Assembly: GCA_003133815.1 (NCBI GenBank)
Contig: PKZR01000314.1
Location: 6,960-13,773, forward strand
DNA: 6,814 nucleotides
DNA from: Limisphaerales bacterium
Lineage (GTDB): Bacteria; Verrucomicrobiota; Verrucomicrobiia; Limisphaerales; UBA11358
Direction: 5' to 3'
Shown here: in pieces, positions 1 through 5,927 of the stretch
Layout of the letters: every line of letters begins with the position of its first letter
Numbering within the stretch: position 1 is the stretch's first letter
Position numbers and translations under genes: made by a program
The notes under the pieces: model-generated
Databases searched by the model: none
What the model was told of the DNA's origin: nothing
Seen by the model: only the letters and a program-made list of their open reading frames with translations

Positions 1-488
1 CCGCTGGTCGGCTCGTCCAGCACGAGCAGTTCCGGTTCGGGACAAATCGCGCCGATGAGCGCGAGCTGCGTGCGCTGGCCTTTGGAGAGGTGGCTGGCCT
101 TCTGTTTCGGGTCGAGCTGGAATCGTTTCAGCAGATCGGCTTCGATGTCGCCGTTCCAGTGTTTGCGGAAGGAGGCGAGATATTCCAGCGTGTCGCGCAC
201 AGTCATCCACGGATAAAACGCGACCATGTCCGGCACATAGGCGAGGCGCGATTTGACGGCGACTTCGTCCGTGCGCGGGTCGAGGCCGAACACGCGCACG
301 CTGCCTGAATCGGGCCGGAGGAGGTTCAGCAGGCATTTGATCGTGGTGGTCTTGCCCGCGCCGTTGCGGCCGAAAAAGCCGTAGCATTTGCCGGCGCGGA
401 CGGTCAGCGAGAGGCCGTTCACGGCGTCCAGCTTGCCGTAGCGCCGCGAGAGGTTTTGGATTTCAATGATGGGCGAGTCAGTGTTCAT
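1..488 (-). CDS. ABC transporter ATP-binding protein, C-terminus cut off by the window edge
   Basis: This is the nucleotide-binding subunit of an ABC transporter, which hydrolyses ATP on the cytoplasmic face to drive a membrane partner. About 162 N-terminal residues are present and the reading frame is open to the window edge. Visible motifs are the Walker A GRNGAGKTT (residues 40-48), signature LSKGQ (134-138) and Walker B LLVLDEP (154-160). The Q-loop position reads YVPDMVAFYPWMTV, with Asp where many ABC ATPases have Gln; from memory this is usual in the YtrB/CcmA-like exporter subfamily. The ATG at 488 is supported by an AGGA ribosome site five bases upstream. It lies ten bases after the stop of a GntR-type regulator and is probably cotranscribed with it. 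A permease gene would be expected next, outside the window. The substrate cannot be told from the sequence. Confidence 0.93.
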   Translation of the reverse strand, partial: MNTDSPIIEIQNLSRRYGKLDAVNGLSLTVRAGKCYGFFGRNGAGKTTTIKCLLNLLRPDSGSVRVFGLDPRTDEVAVKSRLAYVPDMVAFYPWMTVRDTLEYLASFRKHWNGDIEADLLKRFQLDPKQKASHLSKGQRTQLALIGAICPEPELLVLDEPTS

Positions 489-493
489 GCGTG

Positions 494-498
494 TCCTT
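494..498 (-). promoter_or_regulatory. Ribosome binding site of the ABC ATPase gene
   Basis: On the minus strand AAGGA lies five bases before the ATG at 488 and abuts the TAA stop of the upstream regulator (501-499). This fixes the ABC start and suggests that its translation is coupled to that of the regulator. It is the clearest Shine-Dalgarno match I noticed in the window; the starts of lpxK, the regulator and the nuclease lack one. Confidence 0.7.
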
Positions 499-906
499 TT
501 AATCGTTGTCGGATTTTTCCTTCACCTTGCGTTCAAAGCTGTCGAGCCGTTCCTTGACGAGGGCGAGAAAGGCATCGCGGTCCACCTGCAGGTGATGCGC
601 GGCAACCACGGCCTCGTCAATTTCCTTGGTCAAAATTTTCGCGCGCGCGGACTTGGTGAACGGCGAATTGCTCTCCTTGAGAAAACAGCCCTTGCCGGGA
701 ATCGTCTCGATGACACCCTGATTTTCCAGCTCGGCATAGGCCTTGGCGACGGTGTTGCGGTTGACGCGGAGTTCCTCGGCGAGTGGGCGGATGGAGGGCA
801 GGGGTTCGCCCGTGCGCAGGCCGCCGGACGCGGCGGCGTAGCGGATCTGGTCCACCAGTTGCAAGTAAACCGGCTTGCCGGACTTGAAATCAATTTGCAG
901 GAGCAT
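499..906 (-). CDS. GntR-family transcriptional regulator, YtrA-like subfamily
   Basis: This is a 135-residue one-domain regulator. Residues 10-76 form a GntR winged helix-turn-helix: the start FKSGKPVYLQLVDQIR, then LPSIRPLAEELRVNRNTV with the recognition helix around 49-67, and the wing GKGCF at 71-75. The short charged helical tail (about 90-135) in place of a large ligand domain is typical of the YtrA subfamily, whose members commonly repress an operon containing their own gene and an ABC transporter. That matches the arrangement here, with an ABC ATPase gene ten bases downstream. I chose the ATG at 906 because the homologous part begins at MLLQIDF. The longer frame, from a TTG at 954, would translate through the promoter and operator. 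There is no clear Shine-Dalgarno and the inferred leader is only about a dozen bases. The inducing signal is unknown. Confidence 0.92.
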   Translation of the reverse strand: MLLQIDFKSGKPVYLQLVDQIRYAAASGGLRTGEPLPSIRPLAEELRVNRNTVAKAYAELENQGVIETIPGKGCFLKESNSPFTKSARAKILTKEIDEAVVAAHHLQVDRDAFLALVKERLDSFERKVKEKSDND

Positions 907-914
907 ACGCGGTG

Positions 915-938
915 ACTGTCCTATGACAATAGGACAGT
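915..938. promoter_or_regulatory. Perfect palindromic operator, probably for the GntR-type regulator
   Basis: The arms ACTGTCCTAT (915-924) and ATAGGACAGT (929-938) are exact reverse complements, separated by the four bases GACA. The palindrome ends nine bases before the regulator's ATG and covers the proposed -10 box, so bound protein would block RNA polymerase. Two-fold symmetry of this size suits a GntR dimer. The link to this regulator is inferred from position and symmetry, not from a known consensus. Confidence 0.75.
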
Positions 939-954
939 CGGCGGCGCGAGTCAA
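926..954 (-). promoter_or_regulatory. Sigma-70-type promoter of the regulator and ABC operon
   Basis: On the minus strand a -35 box TTGACT (954-949; five of six consensus bases) is followed by a 17-base spacer and a -10 box TATTGT (931-926; four of six). The predicted transcription start is near 919, giving a leader of about 13 bases before the ATG at 906. The -10 box lies inside the palindromic operator, consistent with autorepression. Confidence 0.65.
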
Positions 955-1009
955 GAAGATTTTTTGCAGGCTTTAGCGGTGGTCTATGACCGTCGGAGGT
1001 TGGCGACGC

Positions 1010-2101
1010 TCACAGAGCGCCGCTACATTCCAAAACCACCTCCACCACGCGCTCGACGCTGATGCTGTTCATGCAGCGGAAATCAATCGGGCATTCGCGC
1101 AGAAAACACGGCGAGCACGGCGCGTCGGATTTGAGCAGGCGCTGGCGCGGGTCGCCGGGCAGGCCCGGCCCGGTCAGTTCCGGCGAGGTGCTGCCGAATG
1201 GCACAACGACCGGTGTGCCGAGCGCGGCGGCGACATGCATCGGGCCGGTGTCATTCGTCAAAAGCACGCGGCAGAGTTTCAGGAGCGCCATCAGTTCGCG
1301 GAGGGAAGTTTTGCCGGCCAGATTTAGAAGCTGGGAGTTGGCAGATGGAAGTTGGGAGGCGATTTGGTTTGTGATTGTGGCATCGCTCTTGCCTCCGAAT
1401 AGCAGCCAGGTGCAATTCGTCCGCTGCTGGATTTCTTTGGCGGCGGCGATGAATTTTTCCACCGGCCAGCGCTTGGCCGGGCCGTATTCAGCGCCAGGAT
1501 TCAGGCCGATGATCGGCCGGTCATTTTTTTCCAGGTCGAATTTCTTCTTCGCGGCTTCAATTTCTTCCGGCGCGACAAACAATTGCGGCGGCAACGGTTC
1601 GGCGTTTGTGCCCAGCGCGGCGGCGAGGTGCAAATACTCGTGGATTTGGTGAGCGGAGTTTGGAAGTTGGGAGCTGGAAATTGGAAGATGGAAAATCAGG
1701 TTTTTAATTTCCGCAACGGAACGCTTCCGCATTTTCACGGCATCGGCGCGCTGGGCGGCGGTCTGTGTCAGGAAGAAATTGCGCCACGGGCGCGCGTAGC
1801 CGATGCGTTGCGGAATGCCCGCCAGAAAAACCTCCAGCGCGGAGCGAGGCGAATTGGGCAGCACGAGCGCCAAATCAAACTTGCCCGTCCGCAATTTTTT
1901 GCCGATGGCGAAAACGCTTTCGCCGGGTGCGAACGAAATTATTTCGCTCAACGCCGGATGATTGAGCCAGAGACCACGCAATTTTTCCGTGCAGAGCAGG
2001 GCGATGTGCGCGTCGGGAAATTTTTCGCGGAGCCGGAGCAGTGCGGGCGTGGTCATCACGGCGTCGCCGAGCCAGTTTGTTCCGCGAACCAGGATTTTCA
2101 T
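1010..2101 (-). CDS. waaF: Lipopolysaccharide heptosyltransferase II-like glycosyltransferase (family GT9)
   Basis: This enzyme is predicted to transfer a heptose from an ADP-heptose donor to the growing LPS inner core on the cytoplasmic face of the inner membrane. The 363-residue length fits family GT9. The N-terminal lobe opens with KILVRGTNWLGDAVMTTPAL, in which D13 matches the catalytic Asp of WaaC/WaaF enzymes. The C-terminal lobe has NPGAEYGPAKRWP (201-213), NDTGPMHVAAALGTPVV (283-299) and a Cys-rich CSPCFLRECP (329-338) typical of WaaF. I start it at the ATG at 2101, not at an in-frame start at 2125, because homology begins at MKILVRG and this ATG overlaps the lpxK stop as ATGA, implying translational coupling. 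Residues 135-148 and 248-259 are encoded by a degenerate repeat and both contain SQLP. The exact acceptor sugar is inferred; another GT9 role is possible. Confidence 0.9.
   Translation of the reverse strand: MKILVRGTNWLGDAVMTTPALLRLREKFPDAHIALLCTEKLRGLWLNHPALSEIISFAPGESVFAIGKKLRTGKFDLALVLPNSPRSALEVFLAGIPQRIGYARPWRNFFLTQTAAQRADAVKMRKRSVAEIKNLIFHLPISSSQLPNSAHQIHEYLHLAAALGTNAEPLPPQLFVAPEEIEAAKKKFDLEKNDRPIIGLNPGAEYGPAKRWPVEKFIAAAKEIQQRTNCTWLLFGGKSDATITNQIASQLPSANSQLLNLAGKTSLRELMALLKLCRVLLTNDTGPMHVAAALGTPVVVPFGSTSPELTGPGLPGDPRQRLLKSDAPCSPCFLRECPIDFRCMNSISVERVVEVVLECSGAL
1326..1359. repeat. Degenerate purine-rich repeat within waaF, copy A
   Basis: The plus strand is built from variants of GGAAGTTGGGA and AGCTGGGAGTTGG. 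It shares the 13-mer TGGAAGTTGGGAG (1346-1358) with copy B, about 315 bases away. It stays in frame and encodes waaF residues 248-259 just before the conserved NLAGKTSLREL. Confidence 0.55.
1658..1697. repeat. Degenerate purine-rich repeat within waaF, copy B
   Basis: A run of TGGAAG, TTGGGAGCTGG, AAATTGG and AAGATGG units carries the same 13-mer TGGAAGTTGGGAG (1661-1673) as copy A. It stays in frame and encodes residues 135-148 (ending SSSQLPN), in the region between the two lobes of the glycosyltransferase. Confidence 0.6.
2098..2101 (-). other. ATGA stop-start overlap of lpxK and waaF
   Basis: The lpxK TGA (2100-2098) and the waaF ATG (2101-2099) share bases as ATGA on the minus strand. 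This arrangement usually means translational coupling, and it decides the waaF start. Confidence 0.85.
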
Positions 2102-3270
2102 CGGAAACAGATTTTGCGGACGCAATCCTGAAAGTCGTTCGCGCCGCTGACAATTTTGATTTCAACGCGCATGAAATAGATCGGCAGGTCGCGCCGGTCA
2201 ATTTTCGGGAAGCGGACGGCGTCCTTCTGCGTGGTAATGATGACCTGGGCTGCACGCTTTTTGCTGCGGTTGATGGCATTGAGGATTTCCTGCTGTGTGA
2301 ACCGGTGATGGTCGGCAAAGCGTTTTGAATAGACCAGTTCCGCGCCCAGTTTCACGAGGCTTTGCTCAAAGCCTTCCGGCTGCGCGATGCCGCTGAGGGA
2401 CGCGACCTTTTTGCCGCGCAGAAAATCCAGGCCGCATTGTTCGCCGGTGAAAACGTCTTCAAGGTAAAGCGGGCTGTGGATGCACTCGATGACGGCGGCG
2501 CCGGAATTCAGCTTTGAAATCCGCTCGCGCAATTCGGAGGTTTTGCCGTCGCTTTTGGTGATAAAAATCGTGTGGGCGCGGGCGAGGTGCGAGTGAGGTT
2601 CGCGCAATGTGCCACGCGGGAAAAGATGCTCGTTGCCGAACGGCTGGTGGCGGTCCACGAGCACGACATCGTGCCGGCGACCGCGCAATTTCCAATATTG
2701 GAATCCGTCGTCGAGCAGCAGCGTGTCGCAGCCGAATTTTTCAATCGCATAGCGCCCGCTTTTCACACGGTCCTTGTCCACCAGCACGACCACGTCGCGC
2801 AGATTGGACGCGAGCATGTAAGGCTCGTCGCCGGCCATTTCGGAATCGAGCAGCAGCGATTTGCCGTCGGACACGACGCGAGGCGGCGTCTGGTCTTCGC
2901 GCAAAAGAACCTTGTTGAGCAACTGCCGGTGCAGCGGCGCGGGCCTGGAACGGTAGCCGCGCGAAAGAATGGCCACCTTGCGTCCGGCGTTCTGAAGTTC
3001 GCGCGCGAACTTTTCCACGACGGGAGTCTTGCCCGTGCCGCCGAGGGTAAGGTTGCCGATGGCGATGACCTGGACGCCGAGAGTTTTGTCGCGGAGGATG
3101 CGGACGTTAATGAGCCAGCGGTGGATTTTTACAAAGACCTGAAAAATTTTGGAGCTGCAAAACAAAAATCCCCGCGTCAGCTTTGCACGGAAATCATGGC
3201 GCTCCTCGAAGACGACTTCGAGGAAGAAAGTTTCCAGCGTTTCAGCCCAGACCCGGAATTTTTCGCGCAT
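2098..3270 (-). CDS. lpxK: Tetraacyldisaccharide 4'-kinase (lipid A biosynthesis)
   Basis: LpxK uses ATP to phosphorylate the 4' position of tetraacyldisaccharide 1-phosphate, giving lipid IVA, at the inner membrane. The P-loop IGNLTLGGTGKTPVVEKFAR (71-90) is the LpxK form of Walker A. It is followed by ILSRGYRS (101-108), AGDEPYML (146-153), LLLDDGFQ (184-191), GNEHLFPRGTLREP (212-225), SGIAQPEGF (293-301), DHHRFT (320-325) and TTQKDAVRF (346-354), all in family order. At 390 residues it is longer than the E. coli enzyme. The extra length is partly an N-terminal stretch of about 25 residues before the hydrophobic membrane-associated segment (about 34-56). The ATG at 3270 has no Shine-Dalgarno, so a later start cannot be excluded. 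Its TGA overlaps the waaF start as ATGA, joining lipid A and core synthesis in one unit. Confidence 0.95.
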   Translation of the reverse strand: MREKFRVWAETLETFFLEVVFEERHDFRAKLTRGFLFCSSKIFQVFVKIHRWLINVRILRDKTLGVQVIAIGNLTLGGTGKTPVVEKFARELQNAGRKVAILSRGYRSRPAPLHRQLLNKVLLREDQTPPRVVSDGKSLLLDSEMAGDEPYMLASNLRDVVVLVDKDRVKSGRYAIEKFGCDTLLLDDGFQYWKLRGRRHDVVLVDRHQPFGNEHLFPRGTLREPHSHLARAHTIFITKSDGKTSELRERISKLNSGAAVIECIHSPLYLEDVFTGEQCGLDFLRGKKVASLSGIAQPEGFEQSLVKLGAELVYSKRFADHHRFTQQEILNAINRSKKRAAQVIITTQKDAVRFPKIDRRDLPIYFMRVEIKIVSGANDFQDCVRKICFR

Positions 3271-3307
3271 TGCGGTTCAATGTGCCAAGTTTGGGGTGAG
3301 TTTTGAA

Positions 3308-3381
3308 TTTTTAATTTTGAGTTTTTAGTCGAAATCGGGGCTGCGCCTTTCAGCTAAAAATTAAAAACTTAAAACTAAAAA
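3308..3381. repeat. AT-rich imperfect inverted repeat between the 157-residue gene and lpxK
   Basis: The 20-base arms at 3308-3327 (TTTTTAATTTTGAGTTTTTA) and 3362-3381 are reverse complements at 18 of 20 positions. The 34 bases between them are more GC-rich and contain CTGCGCCTTTCAG. The repeat begins five bases downstream of the TGA of the 157-residue gene and ends 38 bases before the lpxK start. It could form a long hairpin in RNA and partly end transcription, but it is not a classic GC-stem and U-tract terminator. It may equally be a dispersed intergenic repeat. Confidence 0.65.
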
Positions 3382-3386
3382 TCAGT

Positions 3387-3860
3387 TCAATAGCCGAGCT
3401 TGGCGACTTCCTGCTGGAGAGCGATTTGAAACTGTTGCACGTCGGCGGGCGAGGGCTTGTAACCTTGCTGCGCGGGCACTACGCCGAGCCGTCCGGTCTG
3501 GTCCAGATACCAATCGGCAATCTGCCCGTCGCTGAACGTGACTTTGCCGCTGATCATCGTGCCAGGCTTGGTCAATTGATCCACGCTTACGGAAACCTGG
3601 CCGCCGGCCGCTGGCAGCGTTCCTTCCGGCGCTGGAGTCTTCTCAGCCGTGAGTTTGGCTGGCGCGGCGGCGGGCGGTGCCACGACTTTCGGCGGCTCGG
3701 GATCTTTCGGCGTCAGTTTCAAATCGTCCACGAGGAAGCGGACTTCCATGTAGGTGAGTTTGACACCGAGTTCCAAAAGGCGTTTTTGAATTTCAGCAAG
3801 CTTCGCGCCTTCCAAAATCCATTCGGTGACGCGCTGCCGTTGTTCTTCAGTCAAATTCAT
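3387..3860 (-). CDS. Uncharacterised 157-residue protein with helical N-terminus and Pro/Ala linker
   Basis: I cannot name this protein. Residues 3-50 (from LTEEQRQRVTEWILEGAKL) read as three or four amphipathic helices and resemble a helix-turn-helix or helical bundle. Residues 52-90 form a Pro/Ala/Lys-rich linker. Residues 91-157 form a compact domain that begins with probable beta strands (QVSVSVDQL, SGKVTFSDGQIADWYLD, GRLGVVPA) and ends with a helix (SPADVQQFQIALQQEVAKLGY). There is no signal peptide or membrane segment, so it is probably cytoplasmic. The GC-rich codon use is like that of the housekeeping neighbours, which suggests a long-resident gene. It follows the membrane-protein gene after 45 bases and may share its transcript. 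DNA binding is possible from the N-terminus but unproven. Confidence 0.8.
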   Translation of the reverse strand: MNLTEEQRQRVTEWILEGAKLAEIQKRLLELGVKLTYMEVRFLVDDLKLTPKDPEPPKVVAPPAAAPAKLTAEKTPAPEGTLPAAGGQVSVSVDQLTKPGTMISGKVTFSDGQIADWYLDQTGRLGVVPAQQGYKPSPADVQQFQIALQQEVAKLGY

Positions 3861-3905
3861 GGCACAAAGCTTAACAAAAATTTTCTCGTTGCAAAAAAGA
3901 TTTCC

Positions 3906-4559
3906 TTAAATTCGGATGAATGTTGCCATTGCCATGACAAACAAAACAACTAACCCCAGTAAAAAAACACGCAATGTATTTGTGGCGCCGCCACGGGAAC
4001 AAAATATTGCTTGTATCAATGCGCCGCATAAGAGCGCTAAAAGTGAAAACAGGTATAATTCTAAAATAATCTGGCCATCTTGCAGAAAATAAGGTCGAGA
4101 GTGATGGAATAAGGAAATGACTTTTTCAAACATCCAAATCATCGGAAAGGTGACGATGACGCAAGTTTTGAACGGCAGCACGCAAAGGGTAATCCATTCA
4201 TCAAATGTCGTTGGTGCTTTTTTCAATGAAGCGACGAATCTCACCAGCTTCATAAATGTGCCGGGCATAAACAGCCGGCCGAAGGCGCGGACAATGGAAA
4301 AAATAAACAACAATGTGTCGCGCAGCAGTTCGCGCCAAGCTATGCGCATGATCGGCTTGGCGAGCACGGCCAAATAAACCAGCGGAGAAAAAAACAACGC
4401 CCACAATGTCATAGTCTGGCAAAGCCGCGCCGGGAAAAAATCACTCCAAAAGAAAGTGCAATAAAAACAAGCGAATGTAAGAAGCATTTGTCCGACAAAC
4501 ACCCAAAGTATTCGCCGCGTATAATTCGGCAAGCGGTTGGCTGACTTGTCTTGATTCAC
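3906..4559 (-). CDS. Uncharacterised polytopic membrane protein
   Basis: I do not recognise a family. The 217 residues contain about five or six hydrophobic segments, near 17-38, 49-70, 81-99 (weaker), 125-145, 164-187 and 196-215. They are separated by short loops with clusters of positive charge such as RNA-like KPIMRIAWRELLR (68-80) and KKAPTTFDEW (113-122). It is probably an inner-membrane protein. Translation is taken from a GTG at 4559, the first codon giving a charged N-terminal tail before the first membrane segment; an ATG at residue 25 would lie inside that segment and is less likely. The region is more AT-rich than sufC or lpxK (24 G+C in the 60 bases 4021-4080). That may reflect a foreign or fast-changing gene, although membrane proteins also favour T-rich codons on one strand. 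It starts 55 bases after sufC. Confidence 0.78.
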   Translation of the reverse strand: MNQDKSANRLPNYTRRILWVFVGQMLLTFACFYCTFFWSDFFPARLCQTMTLWALFFSPLVYLAVLAKPIMRIAWRELLRDTLLFIFSIVRAFGRLFMPGTFMKLVRFVASLKKAPTTFDEWITLCVLPFKTCVIVTFPMIWMFEKVISLFHHSRPYFLQDGQIILELYLFSLLALLCGALIQAIFCSRGGATNTLRVFLLGLVVLFVMAMATFIRI

Positions 4560-4614
4560 AATTCAAAACTATTTCTGGGACTGTCTTTTGTCCAATCAAA
4601 AGCGTAGAGAAAAT

Positions 4615-5373
4615 TTATTTCGCCTTCAAAATCCAATCGTAACCGCGCGCCTCGAGTTCGAGCGCAAGTTCCTTGCCGCCGGTTTTTACGATGTGGCCGT
4701 CCACCAGCACATGGACGAAATCCGGCACGATGAAATTCAGCAGCCGCTGATAATGCGTGATGACGAGCTGCGCGTTGTCGGCACGCTTCAAGGCGTTGAC
4801 GCCGTGCGAGACGACTTTGAGCGCGTCAATGTCCAGGCCGGAATCGGTTTCGTCGAGGATGGCGAGCTTCGGTTCGAGCACGGCCATCTGGAAAATCTCC
4901 GCGCGCTTCTTTTCACCGCCGGAGAAACCTTCGTTCACCGAGCGCTTGAGCAAATCATCCTTCAGCTCCAGCAGCTTCATTTTGTCCTTAACGAGCGCGA
5001 GAAATTCAATCGCGTCCAGTTCCGGCTCGCCGCGATGCTTGCGGATCTCGTTGAACGCAGCCTTGAGAAAGTAAGTGCTGTTCACACCGGGAATCTCGAC
5101 GGGATATTGGAACGCGAGGAACAGACCTTCGCGCGCGCGTTCCTCCGGGTCGAGTTCCAGCAAATCCTTGCCGCAATAAAGCACTTCGCCGCCGGTCACG
5201 TCGTAACCGTCGCGGCCGGCCAGAACGGCGGCAAGCGTGCTTTTGCCGGAGCCGTTCGGGCCCATGACGGCGTGGACTTCGCCGGCGTTGATGGTGAGGC
5301 TGACGCCCTTGAGGATTTGTTTGCCCTCGACGCCCGCCGAGAGATTTTTGATTTCTAATATCGTTTTGCTCAT
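4615..5373 (-). CDS. sufC: Fe-S cluster assembly ATPase SufC
   Basis: SufC is the cytoplasmic ABC-type ATPase that works with SufB and SufD as a scaffold for building iron-sulfur clusters. The 252 residues match the normal family length. Motifs are Walker A GPNGSGKST (38-46), Q-loop AFQYP (Q89) followed by VEIPGVN, signature FSGGEKKRAEIFQM (150-163), Walker B LAILDETDSGLDIDAL (170-185) and the H-loop His207 in ITHYQRLL. The DETDSGLD form and GGEKKR signature separate SufC from transporter ATPases. The ATG at 5373 begins MSKTILEIKNLSAG, as in homologues. The gene lies downstream of sufB but is separated from it by a repeat-bordered nuclease gene. No sufD, sufS or sufU follows, so sufD is presumably upstream of sufB or elsewhere. 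Confidence 0.97.
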   Translation of the reverse strand: MSKTILEIKNLSAGVEGKQILKGVSLTINAGEVHAVMGPNGSGKSTLAAVLAGRDGYDVTGGEVLYCGKDLLELDPEERAREGLFLAFQYPVEIPGVNSTYFLKAAFNEIRKHRGEPELDAIEFLALVKDKMKLLELKDDLLKRSVNEGFSGGEKKRAEIFQMAVLEPKLAILDETDSGLDIDALKVVSHGVNALKRADNAQLVITHYQRLLNFIVPDFVHVLVDGHIVKTGGKELALELEARGYDWILKAK

Positions 5374-5376
5374 TTT

Positions 5377-5392
5377 TCTAAAATTCTAAAAT
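5377..5392. repeat. Two tandem TCTAAAAT units just upstream of sufC
   Basis: TCTAAAAT occurs twice without a gap (5377-5384 and 5385-5392), four bases from the sufC start codon. On the minus strand it includes TAGAAT (5388-5383), five of six matches to a -10 box. However, no matching -35 box sits at the right distance, and a start there would leave almost no leader. I give no function. Confidence 0.4.
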
Positions 5393-5396
5393 TTAT

Positions 5397-5429
5397 TTTA
5401 ACCACGGATGGACACGGATTAACACGGAT
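5397..5429 (+). repeat. Left 33-bp terminal inverted repeat (CCACGGATGGACACGGAT type)
   Basis: It reads TTTA followed by three 10-base units: ACCACGGATG, GACACGGATT and AACACGGAT(A). It matches the reverse complement of 5928-5960 at 30 of 33 positions. The first 19 bases are identical, and the three mismatches fall in the middle unit and at the start of the third. It lies between the nuclease stop (5442) and sufC. Confidence 0.9.
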
Positions 5430-5441
5430 AAAAATCATAAT

Positions 5442-5897
5442 TTAATTTCCAGTTCCATTGATTAGCTTCAGATTACTTTTCAACTGCGTTATTAAAAATT
5501 CCTCCAAAGCTGAAGCAAGAAATCCAACATTTAGGCAATCAAGGTCAATAGTGACCATATAATCCAAAATGTATTGCTCATTGTAGTAACCATTCATTAA
5601 AAACTGCTCGTTATTTTTGTGTGGTCTTAAATGTGAATCTAATCTAGCTCCCATTTTAGAACTAAATGAAGCTTTCCCAATATAAAAACCATTTTTGTCT
5701 GTGGTCTTTTCCCGACCAAAAATAAAATAGACGCCCCGCTTGGTCGGATGAGGCCAGCGAAATCCATCCCAATTTCCGTGAAGAATTTGAACACAGCAGC
5801 CATCTTGAATCATTGTGTCGGCATTAAATGACGGCACTCGGTATTTTGGATTTAGAAATTTATTAAATTCTGCAATCTTTTGATTGATTGCGGCCAT
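5442..5897 (-). CDS. Small GIY-YIG endonuclease
   Basis: The 151 residues include a full GIY-YIG nuclease core, a fold that cleaves DNA with a single metal ion. The signature is present as GVYFIF (55-60) and FYIGKAS (71-77). It is followed by Arg85 in GARLDSHLR (83-91), the metal-binding Glu (E132 or E133) in ALEEFLI, and Asn147 near the end in LINGTGN. All expected catalytic positions are therefore filled. The N-terminal 50 residues (MAAINQKIAEFNKFL...) are not a domain I recognise and may contact DNA. No second DNA-binding domain of homing-endonuclease type is present. The start is uncertain: ATG 5897 is the conservative choice, ATG 5939 lies inside the terminal repeat and would add 14 residues, and neither has a clear Shine-Dalgarno. 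The gene is AT-rich compared with sufB and sufC and sits inside inverted repeats, which suggests acquisition. Confidence 0.85.
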   Translation of the reverse strand: MAAINQKIAEFNKFLNPKYRVPSFNADTMIQDGCCVQILHGNWDGFRWPHPTKRGVYFIFGREKTTDKNGFYIGKASFSSKMGARLDSHLRPHKNNEQFLMNGYYNEQYILDYMVTIDLDCLNVGFLASALEEFLITQLKSNLKLINGTGN

Positions 5898-5927
5898 TTC
5901 AGGAGAAAAGCGTGAATTTATTTTTGA

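Noticed and set aside
499..954. GntR regulator starting from TTG at 954
   Set aside because: The extra 16 residues would be encoded by the -35 box, spacer and operator, and family similarity begins at the ATG at 906.
981..991. GGTCTATGACC as a waaF terminator hairpin
   Set aside because: A four-base stem with a three-base loop and no following U-tract is too weak to call.
1010..2125. waaF starting at 2125
   Set aside because: The extra eight residues overlap the lpxK end, whereas the ATG at 2101 forms an ATGA overlap and begins the conserved MKILVRG.
2572..3306. Long plus-strand open frames over lpxK, sufC (4588-5358) and sufB (6005-6721)
   Set aside because: They are antisense shadows of GC-rich genes with clear family motifs on the minus strand. 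Their translations are rich in Arg, Ala and His with no recognisable domain.
4578..4593. GGAC...GTCC inverted repeat upstream of the membrane-protein gene, possibly related to the ACTGTCC operator
   Set aside because: Only four bases pair and the resemblance to the operator is one short word, easily due to chance.
5383..5388. TAGAAT as a -10 box driving sufC after the insertion
   Set aside because: No -35-like hexamer lies 16 to 18 bases upstream, and transcription would start at or inside the start codon.
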